A stretch of DNA of 10,749 nt, taken from assembly GCA_937995875.1 (NCBI GenBank), contig CALKIW010000118.1, forward strand, positions 1-10,749, in the 5' to 3' direction. Every line of letters starts with the position of its first letter. Positions within the stretch are counted from its first letter, which is position 1. The notes under the pieces were generated by a model. The model searched no databases. It had not been told where the DNA came from and saw only the letters and a list, made by a program, of their open reading frames with translations. Shown here piece after piece: positions 1 to 8,015 of this stretch. Source of the stretch: an uncultured Bacteroidales bacterium. Lineage in GTDB: Bacteria > Bacteroidota > Bacteroidia > Bacteroidales > Bacteroidaceae. The position numbers were made by a program, and so were the translations under genes.

Positions 1-87
1 GCTGCCAGGGGCGTTACGGTGCTTCTCCTCTCTTAGCGGAACTTGTTCTGCCGGGGCTATACCGCGTCAGCCCAAATGGTCAATGCG

Positions 88-207
88 TGTAAAATATGAT
101 TACCAAATTTGGGGTGTCTGTACTTGAAGCATCCAGAGAAAAAAGCGCCATGTTTTGAGCGAAACTTTCGGCTGGAAAAACGGGAAAATATCGAGAGTGT
201 TGCGTTT
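88..207. repeat. Left copy of a ~120-bp dispersed repeat bracketing the operon
   Basis: Aligns in the same orientation with 10571-10689, about three-quarters identical by eye. The first 69 bases (88-156 against 10571-10639) align without gaps, including shared ATGATTACC, GGGTGTCTGT, GCATCCAGA and CGCCATGTTTT. On the minus strand both copies keep a reading frame with KHG(A/V)FFSGC and RHPK.GNH. It is probably an interspersed intergenic repeat rather than a gene, but the frame conservation leaves a small peptide possible. Confidence 0.75.
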
Positions 208-664
208 GCTATCTTATCATCGTGCGTTTTGGCTTTAGTCGTCCGGCGAATGAGCTTTACTCGCAACGCGTTTAAGGCTTCATCGCACTGCCATTCGATA
301 TGCAATCGCAGCCGTCCAAATCGTAGTCATAATAGCAATTTTTACAAACGGTTGACTATCAACATTTTGTAAACCTTCGCATATTTCTCGTATTTCGGGC
401 GGAAGCAAAATCATTTTTGAATACGCCAAGCACGGGAGGGTGTTTGTCAATAAAATACATGCATTCAATGTCATCAGTTACGGTCCATAAAATGACACTT
501 TGGACAAACTAAGAAGGCAGGCCTACTGTCAGGAGACAAACCTCATGAAGCGCAAGGTGCTCAAAGGCTCTTGCCGTGCAATGGTGAAGACATTTATGAC
601 GCTTGTCACCGAAACAGATTGGCTTATCCCTTCCGTCAATAATTAGAAGTGTAAAGGAACGGTT

Positions 665-703
665 CGCCCGATAAGCCATAAAAAACATATAATTTATCGG
701 GCG
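665..703 (-). terminator. Candidate operon terminator: 10-bp perfect inverted repeat
   Basis: CGCCCGATAA at 665-674 is the exact reverse complement of 694-703, with a 19-base loop. It lies 50 bases past the stop of the last operon gene, the expected place for a terminator. The minus-strand sequence after the stem (AACCGTTCCTTTAC) is not a proper U-tract, and the loop is long, so this is not a textbook intrinsic terminator. Confidence 0.35.
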
Positions 704-752
704 GCCCTGCATATTGACCTGTTATTGGGTTGGAGAGATTATATACAACTGG

Positions 753-2132
753 TCATTCTTCCATTTTCCACCAGTCGAACGTCAACAGTTTGCGACCTTT
801 TTGACCTTTAAACGAGAAGAAAAGGTTGTGAATGCCTGTGGGTGGAACAGGGATATCTGCCCGAATGGTCTGCCATTCCTCCCACCCGCCGGTAGCAGGA
901 ACCTGGATTTCGGCAAAGGGTTTACTGCCTATGCTGTCCGCATGCAATTCTATCCACCCGCCCTGCGTGGCACTTGCCACGCTCACTGTAATATGGCGAG
1001 GGCCGGATAAGCCGAAATCCACGTTTGCTAATTTCATCCAATCGCCATGATGCACATCGCTCAGATACACTCCCGTGCGATGGTTCTGCTCCGTGGTCAG
1101 GCCGTGAGAGAATGCCATGGTCTCAGCCTCAACCCGCTGATAAGGATTGAATGTTCCCACCGGCTGCACCCCTTCGGCAGAAGGCATGATAGTTGGAATT
1201 GTTCCATCGGCATTATAGGTAAACTCCTCCACGGCCATGCTGCGTGCAAAGCCTCCGCCACCGGGTAGGTTTCCCGTGTGATAGAAGAAGTAGTCGTGTC
1301 CCTTGAATGCGGCGAGTCCACAATGGTTGGTAAACGACCGGGTGGAGTCCAACTGTGGCATGATTACGCCTTTGTAAGTCCAGGGGCCTTGAGGCTTCTT
1401 GCTCATGGAGTAGGCTATATGCTCTGGCACTCCCCCCCCGGCATACAACATATAATAGTTTTTGCCCCGTTTGGAGAGCCAAGGACCTTCGGTATAGATG
1501 TCCTTGTATTTCACGCCCTTCTCCCGCTTGGCCGGCGAGGGAGCGCCAAAACTCTTCTCATCTTGCTCAACTCGTGTCACCGGACCGTCAAAGCTCACCA
1601 TGTCAGGATTGAGCTTGGCCTGATGAATCTCCGGATTGCCCCATACAAGATAGGCGTTGTCGCCATCCACCAAGGCAGTCGGGTCGATATTATCCCACTT
1701 CCCATCGTCATAGAGGGGTTTGCCAAGCGCATCCCTGAAAGGCCCGGTCGGACTGTCGGCCACTGCCACGCCAATCGCCATGCCACCGGAGAGCTTGGAG
1801 TGGGCACACACATACCAATAGTATTTGCCGTTGCGCTCCACACACTGCGTGGCCCATGCGCGGTCATCAGCCCAGCTGAACGAGTTAAGCCCCAACACTT
1901 CTCCATGATCGGTCCAGTTCACCATGTCCGTTGTGGAATACACACGCCACTGATACATCCAGAAGAAATCGGCTCCCGGCTCGTCAACGTCCGCATAGAC
2001 GTAGAGCGTGTCACCCTTCACCATAGGGGCAGGGTCGGCAGTGTATCGTGTTTGCACAAAGGGATTTTGCGCCATCAGGACAACCGGCAGTATGGCTGCT
2101 ATGCCCATCATCATTATTTTCTTTTTCAACAT
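753..2132 (-). CDS. GH43-CBM6 exo-enzyme (arabinofuranosidase/beta-xylosidase type), copy A
   Basis: Predicted 459-aa secreted GH43 propeller plus C-terminal CBM6, last gene of the operon. From the ATG at 2132 it has a clean signal peptide (MLKKKIMMMGIAAILPVVLMA|Q). Catalytic signatures are ADPAPMV (Asp33, base), NIDPTAL (Asp150, modulator) and YTEGPWL (Glu215, acid). NHCG, GNLPGGGGFARS and VEEFTYNADGTI follow, as in many Bacteroidales GH43 enzymes. The CBM6 spans about 331-457 (YQRVEAETMAF). The frame continues upstream to an ATG at 2192, only 8 bases after the GH97 stop, giving 479 aa with an extra 20-residue lysine-rich leader. That ATG arose from, or gave rise to, the 37-bp duplication at 2100-2136/2160-2196. 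I prefer 2132 for its compact signal peptide, but 2192 has an AGGA five bases upstream and may also be used. Substrate is arabinose- or xylose-substituted glycan by family; subfamily not determined. Confidence 0.92.
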   Translation of the reverse strand: MLKKKIMMMGIAAILPVVLMAQNPFVQTRYTADPAPMVKGDTLYVYADVDEPGADFFWMYQWRVYSTTDMVNWTDHGEVLGLNSFSWADDRAWATQCVERNGKYYWYVCAHSKLSGGMAIGVAVADSPTGPFRDALGKPLYDDGKWDNIDPTALVDGDNAYLVWGNPEIHQAKLNPDMVSFDGPVTRVEQDEKSFGAPSPAKREKGVKYKDIYTEGPWLSKRGKNYYMLYAGGGVPEHIAYSMSKKPQGPWTYKGVIMPQLDSTRSFTNHCGLAAFKGHDYFFYHTGNLPGGGGFARSMAVEEFTYNADGTIPTIMPSAEGVQPVGTFNPYQRVEAETMAFSHGLTTEQNHRTGVYLSDVHHGDWMKLANVDFGLSGPRHITVSVASATQGGWIELHADSIGSKPFAEIQVPATGGWEEWQTIRADIPVPPTGIHNLFFSFKGQKGRKLLTFDWWKMEE

Positions 2133-2136
2133 AATT
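2100..2136. repeat. 37-bp exact direct repeat, copy at the preferred GH43 start
   Basis: Identical over 37 bases to 2160-2196, with a 60-base period. On the minus strand it holds four bases of leader, the ATG at 2132 and codons for MLKKKIMMMG plus the first bases of the next. The 23 bases between the copies are AT-rich and free of stops in frame, so the two copies form one reading frame. Confidence 0.95.
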
Positions 2137-2159
2137 GTTTTTGTTTGTATTTTACTTGT

Positions 2160-2196
2160 TATGCCCATCATCATTATTTTCTTTTTCAACATAATT
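2160..2196. repeat. 37-bp exact direct repeat, copy next to the GH97 stop
   Basis: Second copy of the 37-base repeat. Its ATG (2192 on the minus strand) is 8 bases downstream of the GH97 stop codon and in frame with the GH43 gene, so it creates an alternative start with possible translational coupling. Absence of mismatches suggests a recent duplication. Confidence 0.95.
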
Positions 2197-2200
2197 CCTA

Positions 2201-4141
2201 TTATTTTGCTTGAGCAACTATGACAACCCCTCCGTTTTGGGGTATCGTGACATTCACTTTTCGCTTATAAGTCATCGACCTCACCTTGCCCTGCAAAGCC
2301 GGACTGTCGGAGTAGACCGTCAGTTGACTTCCCGATGCCAGCATGGGCAGGGTCAAGCTGCGTTTCAACGGCTCTTTCTCGGCATTGATGCCCACGATAT
2401 ACCATTGGCCGGCATGCCGTCGGGCCATGATGACATACTTTCCGGGATAGCCGTCAATGTATTTAGTTTCGTCCCAGGTGGTGGGTACTTGCTTCATGAA
2501 CTCGATGGCCCATGCGGGCGCATCCGTCAGGTTGTTGGGAGCCAAGGCAAAATGCTGCACAGGGCTTTGGAACAATACTGCCGTGGCCAGGGCAAACACA
2601 TCCGACGTGCGTCGCTGACTGCCCGTACGGTTGTTGGCATTGTAGAACTTGTTGAGCGCGGATCCACCGAAATCCATACTGCCCACAGTGTTGCGCACAA
2701 ACGGATGGATGCAGGCATTGCGAGCCTCCGCATCACACATCTCCTGGGAGAAGTGCAGGTTTTCGCTGGCCAGGACGGCTTCGCTGGCCGCAAAGTTGGG
2801 ATACATACGCTCCCAGCCACGTGGCAACGTGCAGCCATGGAAGATGCACAGCAGTCCGTAGTCGTTGGCATCGCTCAGGATTTGCTCATAACGCTGCAAC
2901 ATATCCTGCTTGTCTCCTCCAAAAAAATCGACCTTGATGCCCCGAATACCCGTCTGTTGCATCCACTTCATCTCGGTCTTACGCTTGATAGGGTCACTCA
3001 TGATGCCGCGCGGGCCTTGCGGAGCGTCATTCCAATATCCGTTGGAGTTGTACCAAAGATACAGACTGACACCTTTCGTGCGACCATAATCGGCCAGGCG
3101 CCGGATGCCCTCACGACCAATACGGGTGTCCCAAAGTGCATCGACCAACACAGAATTATATCCCATCGCTGCTGAAAAATCAATATAACGCTTCTGTTCG
3201 TCAAAGTTGCAACTGGCATCCATGCCGATAATCCAGCTCCAGGAACCCTTGCCATAAACATATTCGCGTGAGGCGGGGTAAAGCTGTTCCACCAAATCGA
3301 AAGGCACTGTGGTCTCTACAATGTTGGCCAAATCACAACCCACCGTTATCGTGCGCCAAGGTGTTTGTCCGGGCAAGGCCATACCCGGCTCCACAGAGCC
3401 CAATCCGTTTCCCTCGCCCGGTTGCGGAAATCCAATGGTGTAAAGGCCGCCCTGATGCCCGATAAGTCGGCTGCCACAATAGTTTCCGCCTACCCCTGTC
3501 TCGGAAACCAGTGCCCAGCCGTCGGTTCCAATCTTGAACAGACATGGGAAAGTGTAGCCCTCGCCCCATCCGTTTTTGCCAAGGGTGTCGTCGCAGGTGT
3601 AGTTGGTTTCATAACTTGGATAGGTCGAGGCAAAGCCGCCCATGGGTTTTACCTGCGGACAAAGAAAGGTCGTTGTTCCTTGAGGGAACCGAAAGCCGGA
3701 GCTTTCGCTTTGGATCACTTCCCTTAATCGCTCCTTGGCCGGATAGAGACGGTAACAATAGGCTACGTCACGATCGGTCAGCCGAAACACGACATCCATC
3801 GAATCACCCTGTGAAATTCTGAACCGGCACACCGCTTCCGTGGCCTGATAGTCGACTTCCGACTGCTTGATGTTCCTAAGCCGATAGTGCTCCCGAATGT
3901 CTTTCAACTCAACACCGACGAGTGTCAGGCCTGTGGAAAAGTCCCTCTCGGGCGTCACTACTCCCAAGGGCGAGGACAGAAGCATGGTTTTTCCCTCATA
4001 AGCCACTGTATAGGTGGGACGGCCACCGGCATCCGAAAGCGTTACTTTGACTTTCTCCCCGGGACTGAGAATGGTCTTCTCGGTTGCCAAAGCCGAAATC
4101 GCCACACACCATGTCGCTATTATAAAAAGGTATCGTTTCAT
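2201..4141 (-). CDS. GH97 retaining-type alpha-galactosidase
   Basis: Predicted 646-aa secreted GH97 enzyme, normal family length. A signal peptide (about 1-19/20, AISALA) precedes the N-terminal beta-super-sandwich domain (about 22-280), the (beta/alpha)8 barrel (about 285-550) and a C-terminal beta-domain. GH97 splits into inverting alpha-glucosidases (SusB type) and retaining enzymes with an Asp nucleophile. Here GIKVDFF (Asp405) supplies that Asp. Glu460 lies 55 residues on, the same spacing as Asp415/Glu470 in the Bacteroides alpha-galactosidase BT1871, and Glu454 fits the calcium ligand. This supports retaining alpha-D-galactosidase activity; beta-L-arabinopyranosidase is the known alternative in this branch. 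SusB-like starch activity is unlikely. The gene lies 15 bases after the upstream GH43 stop, and its TAA at 2203-2201 is 8 bases from the first possible ATG of the next gene, so translational coupling is plausible. Specificity is inferred from motifs only. Confidence 0.94.
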   Translation of the reverse strand: MKRYLFIIATWCVAISALATEKTILSPGEKVKVTLSDAGGRPTYTVAYEGKTMLLSSPLGVVTPERDFSTGLTLVGVELKDIREHYRLRNIKQSEVDYQATEAVCRFRISQGDSMDVVFRLTDRDVAYCYRLYPAKERLREVIQSESSGFRFPQGTTTFLCPQVKPMGGFASTYPSYETNYTCDDTLGKNGWGEGYTFPCLFKIGTDGWALVSETGVGGNYCGSRLIGHQGGLYTIGFPQPGEGNGLGSVEPGMALPGQTPWRTITVGCDLANIVETTVPFDLVEQLYPASREYVYGKGSWSWIIGMDASCNFDEQKRYIDFSAAMGYNSVLVDALWDTRIGREGIRRLADYGRTKGVSLYLWYNSNGYWNDAPQGPRGIMSDPIKRKTEMKWMQQTGIRGIKVDFFGGDKQDMLQRYEQILSDANDYGLLCIFHGCTLPRGWERMYPNFAASEAVLASENLHFSQEMCDAEARNACIHPFVRNTVGSMDFGGSALNKFYNANNRTGSQRRTSDVFALATAVLFQSPVQHFALAPNNLTDAPAWAIEFMKQVPTTWDETKYIDGYPGKYVIMARRHAGQWYIVGINAEKEPLKRSLTLPMLASGSQLTVYSDSPALQGKVRSMTYKRKVNVTIPQNGGVVIVAQAK

Positions 4142-4156
4142 ATTCTATGGTTTGTA

Positions 4157-5497
4157 TTATTTAAATTTCCAATAATCAAATTTCATATTGTCTGAGGGGG
4201 AATCTTTCTTAAAGCACAGATACAAGTCGTGCACGCCTTTCATATTTCTGACATTGCAGGACATCTCCCGATAATGGTCTGTGCCCCCGGTTCCCTCAAT
4301 ATGCAGTTGTGCAACGGGTGGATTCTTGTCACTGTCAAGTTTAAGTTCTATAGTTCCCCCACCGTCGGAGGATACAGAGGCTATGAAACGCTTGGCCCCT
4401 TTCCTGCCAAAGTCCACACCTCTGAGACGGATATACTTTCCATTATCAATGTTTGTCACAACCATTCCATTGCCATCCGCACGTTTCTCAGTTTTCAGGC
4501 CATATCCCCAGTTCATTGTCTCCGCTTCCACCCGACGGTAAGGATTCAAGTATTCCAACTGTTCGAGGGGCTGTTGATCCAGCCAATAGGGAACTTCCTG
4601 GATGGTTCCGTCACTATTATATGTGATTTCAGCAGCCGACACCGAACGCCGTTCATGGTGCTCCATGGTCTCAAGGTGCATGATATCATAGTTCAGTCCG
4701 AAAACATATGAATGCCCCTTATAGTCAATGATGCCCGGATGATTTCCACGCGAGCGGTCGGTCGGCCGCATGATGTAGCCCTTGCTTGTCCATGGACCTG
4801 TCGGAGAGTCGCTCATGGCATAGCCGATACCTTCCGGGCAACAGGTCGAGGCATAAGCCAGATAGTAGAATCCGTTCCGCTTATAAAACCACGGCCCCTC
4901 CTGATAATTTTCAATATGATAGGGCAGGCGCACCACACTGTCTTTCAACGAAACGATGTCTTCGTTGAGACGGGCATAGTAAGTATAGGGATTTCCCCAG
5001 TACATATAAGCCTGTCCGTCATCATCTATCCAGACTGTAGGGTCTATGTCATACCAGTTGCTCTTGTCCCACACGATGGGTTTACCTATCGGGTCCTTGA
5101 AAGGGCCGTAGGGCGTGTCGGAAACAAGCACACCGATGCCATGGCCGTGAAGCGGGCAATACATATAGAACTTTCCGTTTCTCTCTACCACCTGCAGCGC
5201 CCAGGCTCCATTGTCGCGCGAACGCCATTTGAAATCCTTTGTAGAGGCCACTGCTCCATGGTCGGTCCAATTCACCATATCGGTGGAAGTATAGAGCAGC
5301 CAGTCATACATCTCGAAGCCATTGGCCGTGTCTTCATCATGCGTGGTATAGAGAAATACGGTGTCATTATATACCATTGGTGCTGGGTCTGCCGTATATT
5401 TTGTTTGCACAAGGGGCATGTTCTGGGCCGTAACCACAGAAGTCAGGCAAACTAATGACAGCAGCAAGATAAGCCTAAAAGTTTTTAATCCATTCAT
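4157..5497 (-). CDS. GH43-CBM6 exo-enzyme (arabinofuranosidase/beta-xylosidase type), copy B
   Basis: Predicted 446-aa secreted GH43 five-bladed beta-propeller with a C-terminal CBM6. The signal peptide covers about residues 1-24 (VVTA|Q). Catalytic signatures are visible: YTADPAPMV with Asp37 as general base, YDIDPTVW with Asp152 as pKa modulator, and NYQEGPW with Glu200 as general acid. NHPG (252-255) supplies the usual central His. The CBM6 spans about 320-446, starting YRRVEAETMNW. GH43-CBM6 proteins of this build typically release L-arabinofuranose from arabinoxylan or D-xylose from xylo-oligosaccharides; subfamily and substrate are undetermined. It is preceded by a 64-base gap holding a tiny ORF (MKRMRIK then stop) and no promoter box that I can see. 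It ends 15 bases before the GH97 start, so co-transcription is likely. It is a paralogue of the gene at 753-2132, sharing VQT(K/R)YTADPAPMV, but with a shorter loop before the acid Glu and a TCCPEGIGYAM motif the other lacks. Confidence 0.94.
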   Translation of the reverse strand: MNGLKTFRLILLLSLVCLTSVVTAQNMPLVQTKYTADPAPMVYNDTVFLYTTHDEDTANGFEMYDWLLYTSTDMVNWTDHGAVASTKDFKWRSRDNGAWALQVVERNGKFYMYCPLHGHGIGVLVSDTPYGPFKDPIGKPIVWDKSNWYDIDPTVWIDDDGQAYMYWGNPYTYYARLNEDIVSLKDSVVRLPYHIENYQEGPWFYKRNGFYYLAYASTCCPEGIGYAMSDSPTGPWTSKGYIMRPTDRSRGNHPGIIDYKGHSYVFGLNYDIMHLETMEHHERRSVSAAEITYNSDGTIQEVPYWLDQQPLEQLEYLNPYRRVEAETMNWGYGLKTEKRADGNGMVVTNIDNGKYIRLRGVDFGRKGAKRFIASVSSDGGGTIELKLDSDKNPPVAQLHIEGTGGTDHYREMSCNVRNMKGVHDLYLCFKKDSPSDNMKFDYWKFK

Positions 5498-5561
5498 TAT
5501 CTGTTAGTTCTTTATGGTGGTTTTACCATTCAATTTATTTGATTCTCATACGTTTCATACA

Positions 5562-8006
5562 TTACAGTGTCTTCGGCCTTATGCTATAGCTCTCTCCTGC
5601 CTGGGTCTGAATGTCGTACTCGTAGACCTTGGCAGGGGCGTCAGAACCCTGCAAGTTTGCTTGATCATATTCCACGTTCTTGATTTCGGCTCCGACCATC
5701 AGCGGGTTGGGGCATGGACCCGTGGCCGGTTGCAAGCCCTTGCCCTGCAAGGGAACCGATGAGCGCAGCCTCAGCACTCCGCCCAACTTCGACAACACGG
5801 TAGCCTCGGTAAGCTTGCCGTCGTTCCACGATATCTCCAGTTCAAATCCCCCACGGGCACAAAGTCCGCGGACATGACCCGAAGCCCATGCGTCGGGCAA
5901 TGCCGGCAAGAGATGCAACGCACCGTCGTGGCTCTGCATGAGCATCTCCGCGATACCAGCCGTACAACCGAAATTACCATCGATTTGGAACGGCGGATGG
6001 GCATCAAAAAGGTTAGGATACATCCGTCCGTTGGGGTATTGTTGGGTCACACCGTCATGGGGCAATATTTGAAGCAGGTTGGAAAGAATCTTGAACGCGT
6101 GGTTGCCGTCCAGCATTCGGGCCCAGAAGTTCACCTTCCAGGCCAAGCTCCAGCCGGTGGCCATGTCTCCCCGCTGCAACAAGGTGTTGCGGGCAGCTCC
6201 GAAAAGCTCCGGATGGGTGTATGGAGAAATCTGGTTGGAGGGGTAAAGTCCATAGAGATGGGAGATGTGCCGATGCTCGTCCTTGGGGTCGTCGGCATCT
6301 TCCTGCCACTCCTGCAACTGCCCGTACTGACCAATTTTCATGGGTGGAAGGGCAGCGATGGCCGTGCGAAGACTATCGACATAAGCTTGACTGCCACCTA
6401 ATATCTCTGTGGCTTTCAGACTGTTGGTCAACACGTCGAAGGCTATCTGGTTGTCCATCGTGCAGCCGGCACCTATCGGCGACTTGCCATAGGGCCCATG
6501 TTCGGGCGACACCGAGGGCACCACCACACGATAACCCGTGCGCAGATCGGTCTGCATGTAGTCCAGATAGAAGTCGGCCGCACCCTTCAGCACTGAATAC
6601 CACGACCTCAGGAAAGCCATGTCGCCGGTGTAAAGATAGTGCTGCCACAAATGAGTTGAGAGCCATCCGCCACCGTTGGGGAACATGCCCCAATGTGCTC
6701 CGTCTACGGGTCCGGCTATGCGCCATAGGTCGGTGTTGTGATGAGCCACCCACCCCTTGCAGCCATACATCTCGCGTGCGGTCTTCTCACCCGTCAGGCT
6801 GAGGTCTCCAACGAGCGAGAACAGTGGTTGCACGGCCTCCCGGAGGTTGCACACCTCGGCAGGCCAATAGTTCATCTCCGTGTTGATATTGATGGTGTAT
6901 TTGCTGTCCCAAGGTGCGTTTCTCTTGTCGTTCCATATTCCCTGCAGGTTGGCAGGCTGTCCGCCGGGCTGCGACGAGGAGATAAGCAAATAGCGACCAT
7001 AATTGAACATCAGCGCCACCATGCCCATGTCTTGGCTCCCCGCAAATTGTCTCAGCCGCTCATCGGTGGGCAACTGCACGTTGGGTGACGGCGATGATCC
7101 GTTCAAGGTGAGGCTCACCCTGTCGTACTGACGGTGATAGGTCTCCACGTGCCGTTTCAGCAATCGGTCGAACGACTGTCCGTTGAGACCCGACATGAGT
7201 TGGTTTACCACTGCTTTCTCGTCTCCGCTAACATCATGATAATTCACGAAATTGGTGGCCGCGGCAATGTAAATTTCTGTATTCGAGGCACGCTCTACAC
7301 GCAGGCTGTCACCCATGGGCACCACCTGGCCATTGCCTTTCACCACAATCTGATAGTGGGCACGGAGCATGCCGGGCACTCCCTCCTGACTGTCCCCATA
7401 AACCGTGCCCTCGATAATATGACCATGGGCCTGCACCTGAGATTGGAAAATACTTTTCGTAGAAATGGAAAAAGAGGTGGGGCGCGACGACTCGATACGC
7501 ATTCCTATCACTCTATCCGGCAAAGACGCAAACGATACACGCCGGATTTTCACATTACCAACGGTATAGTTCACCTCATGCAACGCCTTCTCGAGATTCA
7601 GGCTGCGGGTGTAGTGCCCAACCTTTCCCTTCGCTTCAAAGGTAAGTTGCACATCGCACAACGGCAAAAAGCGCATGCCGTGCGGGCCTTTCACCACGTG
7701 TTGGTCTATCAATTTGTGAGCCTCGCTCTCTTTCCCCTCAAAAATTTTCTGCCTGATTGCCGACAGATAGGATAAGGACTCTTTAGAATTGTTGTCATAA
7801 GGGCCACCCGACCAAAACGTTGTTTCGTTCAGGGAAAGGGTTTCCTGCGTGGTTCCACCATACACCATGGCACCTAAAAAGCCATTGCCGATGGGCAGAG
7901 CCTCCACCCATCGGGATGCGGGATGATCATACCAGAGCCGTTGCTGGGCATTGCCCGCCAAGGCACACAGCAGGATGAGCCCCATGAGAAGACGCCTCTT
8001 CATCAT
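5562..8006 (-). CDS. GH95 glycoside hydrolase (alpha-L-fucosidase or alpha-L-galactosidase)
   Basis: Predicted 814-aa inverting exo-enzyme that removes terminal alpha-L-fucose or alpha-L-galactose, at the usual full length of GH95. The signal peptide (about 1-20, ends AGNA) has a cysteine at 14 but no lipobox, so periplasmic location is likely. The N-terminal beta-rich domain starts with LWYDHPASRWVEALPIGNG (24-42). The (alpha/alpha)6 catalytic region shows NINTEMNYWPAE (373-384), where Asn373/Asn375 match the base-activating Asn pair of Bifidobacterium AfcA. SVSPEHG follows, with Glu502 as likely general acid, then FQIDGNFG, with Asp676 the likely partner of the Asn pair. A C-terminal beta-domain follows. 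It starts 9 bases after the esterase stop; the frame begins with two adjacent ATGs (8006, 8003) and either could serve. Close GH95 relatives in xylan loci of Bacteroides act on alpha-L-galactose, so the operon context favours that, but I cannot decide it from sequence. Confidence 0.95.
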   Translation of the reverse strand: MMKRRLLMGLILLCALAGNAQQRLWYDHPASRWVEALPIGNGFLGAMVYGGTTQETLSLNETTFWSGGPYDNNSKESLSYLSAIRQKIFEGKESEAHKLIDQHVVKGPHGMRFLPLCDVQLTFEAKGKVGHYTRSLNLEKALHEVNYTVGNVKIRRVSFASLPDRVIGMRIESSRPTSFSISTKSIFQSQVQAHGHIIEGTVYGDSQEGVPGMLRAHYQIVVKGNGQVVPMGDSLRVERASNTEIYIAAATNFVNYHDVSGDEKAVVNQLMSGLNGQSFDRLLKRHVETYHRQYDRVSLTLNGSSPSPNVQLPTDERLRQFAGSQDMGMVALMFNYGRYLLISSSQPGGQPANLQGIWNDKRNAPWDSKYTININTEMNYWPAEVCNLREAVQPLFSLVGDLSLTGEKTAREMYGCKGWVAHHNTDLWRIAGPVDGAHWGMFPNGGGWLSTHLWQHYLYTGDMAFLRSWYSVLKGAADFYLDYMQTDLRTGYRVVVPSVSPEHGPYGKSPIGAGCTMDNQIAFDVLTNSLKATEILGGSQAYVDSLRTAIAALPPMKIGQYGQLQEWQEDADDPKDEHRHISHLYGLYPSNQISPYTHPELFGAARNTLLQRGDMATGWSLAWKVNFWARMLDGNHAFKILSNLLQILPHDGVTQQYPNGRMYPNLFDAHPPFQIDGNFGCTAGIAEMLMQSHDGALHLLPALPDAWASGHVRGLCARGGFELEISWNDGKLTEATVLSKLGGVLRLRSSVPLQGKGLQPATGPCPNPLMVGAEIKNVEYDQANLQGSDAPAKVYEYDIQTQAGESYSIRPKTL

Positions 8007-8015
8007 AATTTGGAA

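Larger units (their letters stand above)
1..752. other. Left flank without a supportable gene
   Basis: Only short open frames occur (82, 64 and 67 codons on the minus strand at 57-305, 280-474 and 509-712, and 87 codons on the plus strand at 109-372). None shows a recognisable domain, and the first overlaps the dispersed repeat at 88-207. Bases 3-92 on the plus strand form an open frame running in from the window edge (ends SPNGQCV), which could be the tail of a gene but is too short to judge. The inverted repeat at 665-703 is the other visible structure. Confidence 0.6.

Noticed and set aside
509..712. 67-codon minus-strand frame with several Cys/His, considered as a zinc-binding or transposase remnant
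   Set aside because: No motif spacing matches a known zinc ribbon or transposase, and the frame is short and isolated.
1278..3175. Two plus-strand open frames of about 311 and 321 codons (1278-2213, 2210-3175)
   Set aside because: Both are shadows of the GH43 and GH97 genes on the minus strand; the first even translates the 37-bp repeat as an artificial duplicated tail.
5514..5529. Small inverted repeat ATGGT...ACCAT in the 5498-5561 gap
   Set aside because: Five-base arms with a 6-base loop and no U-tract; likely chance.
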